Of a stretch of DNA of 64,000 nucleotides, positions 25,457 to 33,815 are shown one piece after another. Below the pieces are notes generated by a model that saw only the letters and a program-made list of their open reading frames with translations, was not told where the DNA came from and searched no databases. The translations under genes and the position numbers were made by a program. The stretch comes from Clostridiales bacterium UBA1728 (GTDB lineage Bacteria; Bacillota; Clostridia; Oscillospirales; Oscillospiraceae), in contig DCIK01000013.1 of the NCBI GenBank assembly GCA_002315975.1, positions 28,602 through 92,601 on the forward strand, read 5' to 3'. Position 1 is the first letter of the stretch; every line of letters starts with the position of its first letter.

Positions 25457-26230
25457 ATGAGTACCACGGAAAAGAGAGACATAATCACCACATGGCTTCG
25501 ATTTCGTCGCGGAGAAGACACACTTCCCCTGACGGAGCACTGCTCCAATCTGGGAACGCTCCTGGGACTGGAGCAGGAAAATCCCTCAGCGTTCCGGGAG
25601 CTCCTGCGGCTGATCCCCTGGAATGAGCACGATGCGCTCTTCTCCGCGCTGGATGGGCTGGAGCCGGGAGGCAGGCCCTGCAGAGTGAGCTTGAGCTTTC
25701 TGCGCTCGGATATGTCCACACTGCGCCTCCGTGGACTCATCCGGCTGGAGGCGGACGGGGTATATACGGCGCTTTTAGAGGAGTGGACGAGCCCGGAGAA
25801 GAAGACGGAGTGCCGCGTCCGGATTCGCACCTTCGGCTTTTTTGACATTTTCATCGATGGGAAGGCGCTGGCCTTCAACCATGCCAAGTCCAAGGAGCTG
25901 CTGGCGCTGCTGGTGGATCGACAGGGGGGCTTCGTGACCTCTGCGGAGGCCGTCAGCTACCTGTGGGAGGATGAGAGCGCCGACCGCCTGACCCTCAGCC
26001 GCTACAGAAAGGTGGCCATGCGCCTGAAGGATACGCTGGAACAGTACGGCATCGGTGATATCATCGAGAACCGCAACGGCAGCCGCCGTCTGGTGCCGGA
26101 GCGGGTGAGCTGCGATCTCTACGACTATCTGGCCCACCGGAGCGAGAGCGACAGCTTCAAGGGCTACTATATGAGCAACTACTCCTGGGCCGAGCCCACG
26201 CTGGCCCAACTGCTCAACGAGAAGGAATAA
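25457..26230 (+). CDS. SARP-like winged-helix transcriptional regulator
   Basis: This 257-residue protein has a C-terminal OmpR/PhoB-type winged helix of the SARP kind (residues ~115-235): VRIRTFGFFDIFIDGKAL, then AKSKELLALLVDRQGG, TSAEAVSYLW, a recognition-helix segment around LSRYRKVAMRLKDTL, and a final wing GSRRLVPERVSCDLYDYLA. That end parallels the 'Y-x-L-x-x..vDl..F' end of SARP domains. The N-terminal ~110 residues are unrecognised and there is no BTAD or receiver domain. The start at 25457 is chosen because the promoter overlaps the upstream in-frame ATG at 25388; the ribosome site (AAAAGGGG) is very close to it, so the start is uncertain. RecQ follows 10 bp later. The likely targets are its own promoter and the CHAP gene. 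Confidence 0.8.
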   Translation: MSTTEKRDIITTWLRFRRGEDTLPLTEHCSNLGTLLGLEQENPSAFRELLRLIPWNEHDALFSALDGLEPGGRPCRVSLSFLRSDMSTLRLRGLIRLEADGVYTALLEEWTSPEKKTECRVRIRTFGFFDIFIDGKALAFNHAKSKELLALLVDRQGGFVTSAEAVSYLWEDESADRLTLSRYRKVAMRLKDTLEQYGIGDIIENRNGSRRLVPERVSCDLYDYLAHRSESDSFKGYYMSNYSWAEPTLAQLLNEKE

Positions 26231-26240
26231 GGGGCGGAGC

Positions 26241-28064
26241 ATGGATAAGCTTGAAGTCCTGCGTACATACTTTGGCCACAGCGGCTTTCGCCCCGGCCAG
26301 GAAACGCTGGTGGACAGTCTGCTCTCCGGCAGAGATGTGCTGGGCGTGATGCCCACCGGCGGCGGGAAGAGCATCTGCTATCAGCTTCCGGCACTGCTGC
26401 TGCCGGGACTGACGCTGGTGGTTTCCCCGCTGATCTCGCTGATGAAGGATCAGGTCATGTCTCTGGGCACAGCCGGGATTCCCGCTGCCTATCTCAACAG
26501 CAGCCTGAACGCTGCGCAAATCAGCAGGCTTTATGCGAATCTCAGAGCGGGTGCATATAAAATCCTTTATGTGGCGCCGGAGCGGCTGGTGGAGGAGCGC
26601 TTTGCGGCGCTGAGCCGGGAGCTGGATATTCCTCTTCTGGCCGTGGACGAGGCGCACTGCATCTCCCAATGGGGGCAGGACTTCCGCCCCAGCTATCTGA
26701 AGATCGGCGATTATATTGCCCGCCTGTCCCACCGCCCCACCCTTGCGGCCTTCACTGCCACGGCCACGGCGCAGGTGCGGGAGGATATAGTAACACGGCT
26801 GGGTCTCCGTACGCCCGAAACCGTGGTGACGGGCTTTGACCGACCCAATCTCTATTTTGAAGTCCGCAGTCCCGCCGAGCGCAGAAAAACGCTCTTTGCG
26901 CTTCTGGAGGGAAGAAAAAACAAAAGCGGCATCGTCTACTGCGCCACCCGCAAGGATGTGGAGCGACTGTGCGAGGCAGCCCGGAAAGCGGGATTTCCGG
27001 CCACCCGCTATCATGCGGGGCTTTCCGAGCAGGAGCGCTCTGAGAATCAGGAGGACTTTCTTTACGATCGCAAGCGGATCATGTTTGCCACCAATGCCTT
27101 TGGCATGGGCATAGACAAGTCCAATGTGAGCTATGTGATCCACAATAATATGCCCAAGAGCATCGAGGCTTACTATCAGGAAGCGGGAAGAGCGGGACGG
27201 GACGGAGAAGCTGCCGAGTGCATCCTCCTCTTCAAAAAGTCCGACATTGCCACCGCAAAAATGCTCATTGCCAACAGCGGCCACGAGGAGCTCACAGAGG
27301 AGGAGCGGGCGCAGAACGAAAAGGCGGAGCTTTCGCGGCTGGACAGCATGATCCGCTATGCCACGGCGCCCCTCTGCCTGCGGGGGATGCTGCTGGACTA
27401 TTTCGGCCAGCAGCACGCCGAGCATTGCACAAACTGCAGTAACTGCAAAAGCAGCTTCCGAACCGCGGATATTACCCGGGAGGCGCAGATGATCCTCTCC
27501 TGCGTTCGGCGCATTCAGGACAAAGCGGGCTTTGCCGTGGGCGCGACCCTGCTGGCAGATACCCTGCGGGGCGTCTCCGGCGGGCGGGTGGAGGAGCTGC
27601 GGCTCCACGAGCTGAGCACCTACGGTCTGCTGCGCTCCCTCGGCGCCAGGGAGGTCCGCACGCTGATCGATGAGCTGAGTTTCCAGGGCTACCTGAAAAC
27701 CAATGCCTATCACGCCCTTGAAACGGGCGAGAGCGCAAAGGCAGTGCTCTTTTCCGGCAAACGGGTGGAGATGACGCTGAGAGAGGAACCGAAGCCCCTG
27801 CCGAAGCCGACGAAGCCCCTTGCCGCGCCGGAGAGCGATGCAGTCCTTTTCGAGTGGCTCCGGGGTCTGCGGACACAGATTGCCGGAGAGGAAAAGGTGC
27901 CGCCCTATATCATCTTCAGCAATGCCGCGCTGAGCGATATGGCTGCCAGAAGCCCCCATACCATGGAGGAGCTGCTGGAGGTCAACGGCGTGGGACTGGT
28001 GAAAGCCAAGCGCTACGGTCAGCGCTTTCTGGATAAGATACGGGATTACGAAAAGCTCAAATAA
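26241..28064 (+). CDS. recQ: ATP-dependent DNA helicase RecQ
   Basis: This 607-residue 3'-5' helicase acts in recombination and fork repair. Motif I is MPTGGGKSICYQ (~residues 36-47), motif II DEAHCISQWGQDFRPSY with the DEAH box and RecQ aromatic loop, and motif VI QEAGRAGRDG. The RecQ-C zinc site is visible as C...CTNCSNC (~395). A winged helix follows, then an HRDC domain at the C terminus (LFEWLRGLRTQIA ... LLEVNGVGLVKAKRYG). It is probably co-transcribed with the SARP-like regulator. Confidence 0.97.
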   Translation: MDKLEVLRTYFGHSGFRPGQETLVDSLLSGRDVLGVMPTGGGKSICYQLPALLLPGLTLVVSPLISLMKDQVMSLGTAGIPAAYLNSSLNAAQISRLYANLRAGAYKILYVAPERLVEERFAALSRELDIPLLAVDEAHCISQWGQDFRPSYLKIGDYIARLSHRPTLAAFTATATAQVREDIVTRLGLRTPETVVTGFDRPNLYFEVRSPAERRKTLFALLEGRKNKSGIVYCATRKDVERLCEAARKAGFPATRYHAGLSEQERSENQEDFLYDRKRIMFATNAFGMGIDKSNVSYVIHNNMPKSIEAYYQEAGRAGRDGEAAECILLFKKSDIATAKMLIANSGHEELTEEERAQNEKAELSRLDSMIRYATAPLCLRGMLLDYFGQQHAEHCTNCSNCKSSFRTADITREAQMILSCVRRIQDKAGFAVGATLLADTLRGVSGGRVEELRLHELSTYGLLRSLGAREVRTLIDELSFQGYLKTNAYHALETGESAKAVLFSGKRVEMTLREEPKPLPKPTKPLAAPESDAVLFEWLRGLRTQIAGEEKVPPYIIFSNAALSDMAARSPHTMEELLEVNGVGLVKAKRYGQRFLDKIRDYEKLK

Positions 28065-28124
28065 AACCTTTACAAACCGGGCAGGATGACATACAATGAG
28101 GAAAAACGCCGGGAGGAGAAGCTC

Positions 28125-28508
28125 ATGCAGAATCAGCAGAAGAATAAAGATACAAAAAAACGCCTGGGCGGTCTGGTTTTCTTTGTGTCTATCCTGTCCG
28201 TGAACCTTGTGCGCACCCTGCTGCAAAGCGGGGAGGCGGAGGTGCTCCTGCTCCCGCTGCTGGTGGTTCTGGCGATTGCGGTGCCGGTGGGTATTTTTGC
28301 CATTGCGGCCAAAAAGGGTCTGCTGAAAGCAGGCGGCACCAAAGCGCAGCTCCATTCCCACGACCGCCTGCAGAACGACAACAGCGCGGAGCTCTGCGAG
28401 GATGACGGCTCCACCCACTGGAAAAAGCAGCTGGACGGCTTTCTGGCATCCGGAATCATCGATCGCAGCGAGTACAACACCCTCCTGAAGCGCCACCATG
28501 AAGACTGA
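28125..28508 (+). CDS. Small membrane protein with SHOCT-like C terminus
   Basis: This 127-residue protein has a Lys/Gln-rich start (MQNQQKNKDTKKRLGG) and two hydrophobic segments, about residues 16-32 and 42-62. The C-terminal motif WKKQLDGFLASGIIDRSEYNTLLKRH (~98-123) resembles the SHOCT oligomerisation motif. The ATG at 28125 has GGGAGGAGAAGCTC upstream and is preferred to an upstream ATG at 28086. It ends against a REP-like palindrome. Function unknown. Confidence 0.75.
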   Translation: MQNQQKNKDTKKRLGGLVFFVSILSVNLVRTLLQSGEAEVLLLPLLVVLAIAVPVGIFAIAAKKGLLKAGGTKAQLHSHDRLQNDNSAELCEDDGSTHWKKQLDGFLASGIIDRSEYNTLLKRHHED

Positions 28509-28509
28509 A

Positions 28510-28570
28510 TGGGAATTGGGGACGGTTCTCGTTTCCCACTTTGGGAATTGAGAACCGTCCCCAATTCCCA
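28510..28570. repeat. REP-like palindrome, TGGGAAT type
   Basis: Arms TGGGAATTGGGGACGGTTCT (from 28510) and its complement ending at 28570. The GGGGACGGTTC core matches the TGAGTCA-type REP units at 2.6 and 17.4 kb. It lies right after a stop codon. Confidence 0.88.
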
Positions 28571-28580
28571 GAAAAAAGGC

Positions 28581-28609
28581 TTGACAAACCTGCGCTTTTC
28601 CCCTATAAT
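28581..28609 (+). promoter_or_regulatory. Promoter of the T-box/trpXYZ unit
   Basis: Consensus sigma-A promoter: TTGACA (28581-28586), 17-bp spacer, TATAAT (28604-28609). Confidence 0.95.
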
Positions 28610-28620
28610 GCACTACATTA

Positions 28621-28907
28621 AAGCAAAAACCTTTGAGAAAGAGTAGTAGTCAGGCACTGACTTCTGCCGCAGAGAGCTGTGGGTGGTGGGATCACGGCGC
28701 AGGAGGGCTTGGCGAATGGACTTTTGAGGGCGGTCTGAACGGGCAGTATTGCCTCAGTAGCGGCCGACGGGAACCCGCCCGTTATCCCAGGGCTGTGTAT
28801 GACGGTACGCAGAAAGCGAGTGGATTTGCGGCTTGTCCGCAGGTCAATTTGGGTGGTATCGCAGGAGTATTGCTCTTGTCCCATAGTTGGGGCGGGGGCT
28901 TTTTTAT
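28621..28907 (+). promoter_or_regulatory. T-box riboswitch, tryptophan specifier
   Basis: This leader has the T-box hallmarks. Stem I contains AGAGAGCTGTGGGTGGTG (about 28672-28689) and a specifier loop GCGAATGGACTTTTGAG, where TGG (28717-28719) is the Trp codon. The T-box sequence GGGTGGTATCGC lies at 28851-28862. A terminator hairpin (28872-28899) with T7 follows. Uncharged tRNA-Trp is expected to stabilise the antiterminator and switch on the transporter. The specifier fits the trpXYZ identity of the genes. Confidence 0.92.
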
Positions 28908-28932
28908 TTGCAGGAAAGGGAAGGAAAAAACT

Positions 28933-29955
28933 ATGAAAAACATCAGAAAAATCGCAGCCCTTGTGCTGACGCTCACGCTTCTGCTGGGACTCAGCGCCTG
29001 CGGTGGCAGTGAGAAGAAGGCCGACTACACCATCGGCATCTGCAACTATGTTTCCGATGCCTCGCTGGATCAGATCGTGGAGAATGTCAAGTCCGGCATC
29101 CAAGCCGCTGCCGAGGCAAAGGGCATCAAAGTGGAGATTCTGGAGCAGAACGCCAATGCCGATGCGGCGCTCATGGAGCAGATCATCTCCAACTTCATCG
29201 CCGAGAAGGTGGATGTGATGGTGGGTGTGGCCACGCCCGTGGCCGTGCGTATGCAGGCGCTCGCCGAGGGCAGCGATATTCCCGTGGTCTTTGCCGCCGT
29301 CAGCGACCCTGTGGGTGCGGGACTGGTGGAGACCATGGCAGCCCCCGGCGGCAACATTACCGGCACCTCTGACGGCCTCAACGCAGAGGCTCTCATCAAT
29401 CTCCTCACGGCCACCGTGAAGGACTGCGAGAAGGTGGCTCTTCTCTACGATCTTGGGCAGGACTCCTCCACCGCAGCCATTGCCTCCGCCAAGGAGGTTC
29501 TGAGCGGACGCGGCATCGCCTTTGCCGACTATACCGGCACCACCACCGATGAGCTGCTGCTGGCCGTGGATGCCCTCATCGCCGATGGCTGCGATGCGGT
29601 CTTCACCCCCACCGACAATACCGTCATGACCGCTGAACTGGCCATCTACGAGAAGCTGGCCGACTCCGGCGTCCCCCACTTCGCCGGCGCCGACTCTTTC
29701 GCCCTCAACGGCGCTCTGCTGGGCTACGGCGTGAACTACGCCCTGCTGGGACAGGAGACCGCCGCGCTGGTCATGGAAATCCTCAACGGCGCCAAGGCAG
29801 CCACCACGCCCGTCCGAACCTTCGATAACGGCATCGCCACCGTGAACACCGAGGTCTGCGCTCTGCTGGGGCTGGACTACGACACCCTCGCCGCTGCCTA
29901 CGGCGATTATTGCAGCGCCGTGCAGCCCATTACCACCGCCGAAAGCTTTAATTGA
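28933..29955 (+). CDS. trpX: Tryptophan ABC transporter substrate-binding lipoprotein TrpX
   Basis: This 340-residue lipoprotein has a signal peptide with lipobox LSAC (Cys ~20) and a low-complexity start to the mature protein. The body is a PF04392 ABC_sub_bind fold (YTIGICNYVSDASLDQIVENV..., then VVFAAVSDPVGAGLVE and GTSDGLNAEA), which binds amino acids in the TrpX/TyrX-type importers. The tryptophan T-box upstream supports tryptophan as substrate. It is first of three genes with a 17-bp gap to trpY. Confidence 0.9.
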   Translation: MKNIRKIAALVLTLTLLLGLSACGGSEKKADYTIGICNYVSDASLDQIVENVKSGIQAAAEAKGIKVEILEQNANADAALMEQIISNFIAEKVDVMVGVATPVAVRMQALAEGSDIPVVFAAVSDPVGAGLVETMAAPGGNITGTSDGLNAEALINLLTATVKDCEKVALLYDLGQDSSTAAIASAKEVLSGRGIAFADYTGTTTDELLLAVDALIADGCDAVFTPTDNTVMTAELAIYEKLADSGVPHFAGADSFALNGALLGYGVNYALLGQETAALVMEILNGAKAATTPVRTFDNGIATVNTEVCALLGLDYDTLAAAYGDYCSAVQPITTAESFN

Positions 29956-29972
29956 ACCGAGGATAAATTTTC

Positions 29973-30887
29973 ATGCTGCTGAATCTGATGCAAACGGCTC
30001 TGGAGCTGGGCCTGCTGTGCGCTCTGACCACACTGGCCCTCTTCCTGAGCTATAAGATGCTCAATGTCTGCGACCTCTCCACCGACGGCTGCTTTACGCT
30101 GGGTGCGGTGGTGGGCGCGGTGGTGGCCATTGCGGGCCATCCCGGTCTCTCCCTGCTGGCGGCCATGGCTGCGGGCGTGTGCTCCGGCTTTGTGGTGGCG
30201 CTGCTCCAGACCCGCTGCGGTCTCAACAGTCTGCTTGCGGGCATCATCGTGAATACGGGTCTCTATAGCGTGAACATCGCCCTCATGGGCGGTGCCAGTA
30301 TGCTGAACATGAACAAGACCGAAACCGTGTTCAGCTTCGTAAAGGATCTGCTGGAGGGTACAGTCCTCTCCGAGCAGTACAGGCTGCTGACGGCGCTTGT
30401 TTTCGTGCTGCTGGCGCTGACGGCGCTGCTGCTCTTCCTGCGTACCCGGCTGGGTCTGGCCATCCGCGCCACGGGCAACAACCCCGACTGCGTCCGCGCC
30501 TCTTCCATCAACCCTTCCTTTACCACCACGGTGGGACTCTGCGCCTCCAATGCGCTCACGGCCCTCTCCGGCTGCCTGCTGGCTCAGTCCCAGAAGGCGG
30601 TGGATATCAATCTGGGCAGCGGCATGGTGACCATTGCCCTGGCAGCCCTGCTTATCGGCGGCACCCTTGTCAGCAAGGGCGGCATGACCGCCAGAGCGCT
30701 GGGAGCTGTGGCCGGTGCCATCATCTTCCGGCTCATCTATGCGCTGGCTCTGCGGCTGCATATGCCTGCCTTCATGCTGAAGCTGGTCTCCTCTGTGATT
30801 GTGGCGCTGTGTCTGGCGCTGCCCTATATCCGCACCCAGCTTCCCCTGTGGAAGCGCCGCCGCGCCCACAGAAAGGGGGAAGCCTGA
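29973..30887 (+). CDS. trpY: Tryptophan ABC transporter permease TrpY
   Basis: This 304-residue permease of the BPD_transp_2 (branched-chain amino acid/LivH) family has about eight hydrophobic segments, starting LLNLMQTALELGLLCALTTLALFLSYKML. The conserved cytoplasmic loop RTRLGLAIRATGNNPDCVRA contacts the ATPase. Its stop overlaps the trpZ start by one base (TGATG). Confidence 0.9.
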   Translation: MLLNLMQTALELGLLCALTTLALFLSYKMLNVCDLSTDGCFTLGAVVGAVVAIAGHPGLSLLAAMAAGVCSGFVVALLQTRCGLNSLLAGIIVNTGLYSVNIALMGGASMLNMNKTETVFSFVKDLLEGTVLSEQYRLLTALVFVLLALTALLLFLRTRLGLAIRATGNNPDCVRASSINPSFTTTVGLCASNALTALSGCLLAQSQKAVDINLGSGMVTIALAALLIGGTLVSKGGMTARALGAVAGAIIFRLIYALALRLHMPAFMLKLVSSVIVALCLALPYIRTQLPLWKRRRAHRKGEA

Positions 30888-31672
30888 TGCTCAAGCTGGA
30901 ACACATCTCCAAAACCTTTAACTCCGGCACCCAGAACGAAAAGTGCGCCCTCTCGGACTTCTCCCTCAGCGTGGAGGCTGGGGAGTATGTGACCATCATC
31001 GGCGCCAACGGCGCGGGCAAGTCCACCCTCTTCAATGCCATTGCCGGCAGCTTCTTCACCGACAGCGGCAAAATCACGCTGGACGGCAAGGACATTACCT
31101 TTGCTCCTGCCCATGAGCGGGCCAGGGAGATTGGCCGTATTTTTCAGGACCCCATGCTGGGCACCTGCCCGGGCATGAGCATCGAGGAAAATCTGGCCAT
31201 GGCCGCCAAACGCGGCGGCTGGTTCTCCCACATCACCAGGGCCGACCGGGAGTTCTTCCGGGAAAAGCTCCGCGCTCTGGACATGGGGCTGGAAAACCGG
31301 CTGGACGCGCAGGTGGGACTGCTCTCCGGCGGCCAGCGTCAGGCACTGACCCTGCTGATGGCCACAATCGTGCCGCCCCGCCTCCTCCTGCTGGATGAGC
31401 ACACGGCGGCGCTGGACCCCGGTACCGCGGAAAAGGTGCTCTCGCTGACCGAGACTGTTATCCGGGAAAATCGGCTCACCTGCCTGATGATTACCCACAA
31501 TATGCAGTCGGCGCTGGACCTGGGTAGCCGCACCCTGATGCTTCATCAGGGCGGCATCCTTATGGATGTGTCCGGCGAAGAGCGGAAGGGTATGGGTGTC
31601 AGCGACCTGCTGGAGCGCTTCCGCGCCCTCAGCGGCGCAGCGCTGGACAACGACAGAATGCTCTTAGGATAA
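30887..31672 (+). CDS. trpZ: Tryptophan ABC transporter ATPase TrpZ
   Basis: This 261-residue ABC ATPase has Walker A GANGAGKST (~39-47), signature LLSGGQRQALTLLMA, Walker B RLLLLDEHTAALDP, and H-loop MITHNM. It completes the TrpXYZ importer. A start at 30887 avoids the longer frame through trpY. A strong bidirectional terminator follows 3 bp after the stop. Confidence 0.93.
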   Translation: MLKLEHISKTFNSGTQNEKCALSDFSLSVEAGEYVTIIGANGAGKSTLFNAIAGSFFTDSGKITLDGKDITFAPAHERAREIGRIFQDPMLGTCPGMSIEENLAMAAKRGGWFSHITRADREFFREKLRALDMGLENRLDAQVGLLSGGQRQALTLLMATIVPPRLLLLDEHTAALDPGTAEKVLSLTETVIRENRLTCLMITHNMQSALDLGSRTLMLHQGGILMDVSGEERKGMGVSDLLERFRALSGAALDNDRMLLG

Positions 31673-31674
31673 AG

Positions 31675-31716
31675 AAATGCCCCTGCAAAACCCTTTCGTT
31701 TTGCAGGGGCATTTTC
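31675..31716. terminator. Bidirectional terminator between trpZ and the Na/Pi cotransporter gene
   Basis: A 16-bp perfect stem AAATGCCCCTGCAAAA/TTTTGCAGGGGCATTT, loop CCCTTTCG. Confidence 0.95.
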
Positions 31717-31721
31717 ATCTT

Positions 31722-33509
31722 TTATTTGCCAAGGCGGGCAAAGTATTCGGCGTGGATGGCTTTGAACTCGGCATTGAAGACCTCGTCCTTGCCCTCATGG
31801 AGCTGGGCGATGTAGTTGTGCTCGGTTTCAGCCGTGTGGTGATCCAGCAGGGAGACGGTGTGCACACCCACATTGGAGCACTGGTCGGCGATGCGCTCGA
31901 TATTGGTAAGACTGTCGAGGAACACAAAACCGGCATCGATGTTGCACTCACCCTCCCGCAGTCTGCGGACGTGCTGGTTGCGCAGAGTATCTACCAGATC
32001 GTCAATGACCTCTTCGATGGGCTCCACGTGGAGGGCATCCTCCTTGGTCTGACTGCTGAAGGTCCTGAGGGTGTTATCCATGATCGCATTGAGCGCTTCG
32101 CCCATCAGGGTCAGCTCTGCGGCAGCATGGGGAGAGAACTCAACGCCCTTGTTCTTCCGCTCCGTGGCGCTCTCGGAGAGGTTCACGGCCAGATCGCCTA
32201 TGCGTTCAAACTCGCTGAGACACTGGATGTAGTAGCTGAGCTTCTCACTCTCCTCGCCGTCCAGATTGGGGGCGAGCCTGACGATGTACGCACTGGTGTT
32301 GTCGGCCAGATCATCGATGGTATCCTCATCCTCCTGAATGAGGGCAATGGTGTCGGCGTTATAGTCCTGCAGCAGGTTCATGGCGGCTCTGGCATTGGCG
32401 CAGGCCATGCCGGCCATGGTCATGATCACCCGCTTGATGGCATCCAGCGCCAGCGCAGGGGAGTCCAGCAGCGCCTTGTCCAGCTTCTCCAGCTCGGCAT
32501 CGGACTTCTTTGCCTTCACGGGGTCGTCCTTGATGACCTTGCAGGCAATCTTTTCAAACACAGAGCACACGGGCAGCAGGATCAGTGCGCAGATGAGATT
32601 GAAGATGGTGTGGGTGTTGGCAATACCGCCGGAGGTGATGGGCTTGCTCCAGATGGCATCGAACACACCGAAGCGCCGCAGGATGGTCACGCCGCCCAGT
32701 ACCAGAAATGCCTCGGAGATGTTGAAGAGCACCTGCACCATGCCGGTACGCTTGGCATTGGCCTTGGCACCGATGGAACAGACGATGGCGGTGGTAGCCG
32801 CATCGCCCAGATAGATGCCGATGATGATGGAGTAGATGGAGCTGAAGCTCAGCTGCCCCGTTATGGTCAGGGCCTGCAAAATACCGATGGTGGCCGAGGA
32901 CGATTGCAGCGTCATGGCCACGGCCCAGCCGGCCAGAAAGCCCAGCACCGGCTGCTCGGAGAGCTTCAGGAAGAGCTCGGAGAAAACGGGCGAGGTGCTC
33001 AGAGGCGACACGGCGGCGGTCATGTTCAGAAGGCCGGTGAAGAGGATACCGAAGCCCATGCAGATGGTGCCGATATTGTCGGAGGATTTGAAGCGGAAGG
33101 CCATGATCAGCAGAATGCCGACCACGGCGGCGATGGGAGCGAGGGTGGAGGGCTTGAAGAACTGAAGCCAGCGGGCGGCATCAGCGTTGATGTCCAGCAG
33201 ACGGATAATCTGACCGGTCATGGTGGTGCCCACATTGGCGCCCATGATGATGCCCAGCGTCTGGTGCAGCGAGATAATGCCCGCGCCCACAAGACCCGAG
33301 GTAATGACGATGGTAGCGGTGGAGCTCTGAATAACGGCGGTTACGCCCATGCCCAGCAGAAAGCCGGTGAAGGGGCTGTTGGTTACCTTTTCCATGGCAC
33401 GCTTGAGGGCATCAGAGGAGCCGCGCTGCAGCGCTTCGCCCATGATGCGCATACCGTAGAGGAAGAGCGCCAGACCGCCGACCATGGAGATTACAGAGAA
33501 AATATCCAA
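31722..33509 (-). CDS. Na+/phosphate cotransporter family protein with PhoU-like domain
   Basis: This 595-residue protein has two Na_Pi_cotrans repeats in the first ~310 residues. Each carries a QSSTAT/QSSSAT motif (TAVIQSSTATIVI and ALQSSSATIGI), the signature of the SLC34/NptA fold, plus GANVGTT. From ~340 it is a cytosolic PhoU-like helical bundle (e.g. CLSEFERIGDLAVNLSE and SLTNIERIADQCSNVG). Family members import phosphate; the fused PhoU-like part may regulate it. It has its own promoter at 33626-33654. Confidence 0.93.
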   Translation of the reverse strand: MDIFSVISMVGGLALFLYGMRIMGEALQRGSSDALKRAMEKVTNSPFTGFLLGMGVTAVIQSSTATIVITSGLVGAGIISLHQTLGIIMGANVGTTMTGQIIRLLDINADAARWLQFFKPSTLAPIAAVVGILLIMAFRFKSSDNIGTICMGFGILFTGLLNMTAAVSPLSTSPVFSELFLKLSEQPVLGFLAGWAVAMTLQSSSATIGILQALTITGQLSFSSIYSIIIGIYLGDAATTAIVCSIGAKANAKRTGMVQVLFNISEAFLVLGGVTILRRFGVFDAIWSKPITSGGIANTHTIFNLICALILLPVCSVFEKIACKVIKDDPVKAKKSDAELEKLDKALLDSPALALDAIKRVIMTMAGMACANARAAMNLLQDYNADTIALIQEDEDTIDDLADNTSAYIVRLAPNLDGEESEKLSYYIQCLSEFERIGDLAVNLSESATERKNKGVEFSPHAAAELTLMGEALNAIMDNTLRTFSSQTKEDALHVEPIEEVIDDLVDTLRNQHVRRLREGECNIDAGFVFLDSLTNIERIADQCSNVGVHTVSLLDHHTAETEHNYIAQLHEGKDEVFNAEFKAIHAEYFARLGK

Positions 33510-33625
33510 GGCTTATGCATCCCTTTCTTGGTAAATTTTTATAAAAGAGGCAGCTTTTTATGAATAAGGTCACGGATCCCCGTGCCGGAATTGTTGAAAA
33601 TACATCAATACGCCATTCTCGCGCA

Positions 33626-33654
33626 ATATAATTGTAGCAGACATTTTCTGTCAA
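33626..33654 (-). promoter_or_regulatory. Promoter of the Na/Pi cotransporter gene
   Basis: On the minus strand: TTGACA (33649-33654), 17-bp spacer, TTATAT (33626-33631). The remaining gap 33655-33815 holds a terminator and a CCCTGATA/TATCAGGG hairpin (33773-33825 region), and no gene. Confidence 0.65.
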
Positions 33655-33706
33655 GAAAAGAGGCGGGATGCACAAAAATAGTGGCGGAATCTGGAAGAAT
33701 AATTGG

Positions 33707-33741
33707 CAAAAAAAGCAGAACCGCCAAAAACGGTTCTGCTT
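33707..33741 (-). terminator. Terminator of the acyl-CoA ligase gene
   Basis: Stem AAGCAGAACCG/CGGTTCTGCTT followed on the minus strand by T7. Confidence 0.9.
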
Positions 33742-33815
33742 TCGTTCAGAATCTGAATTTATACAAATCCCTGATAAGAAGACAAAGATTGCCTGATTTC
33801 TATCAGGGGTTCGTA

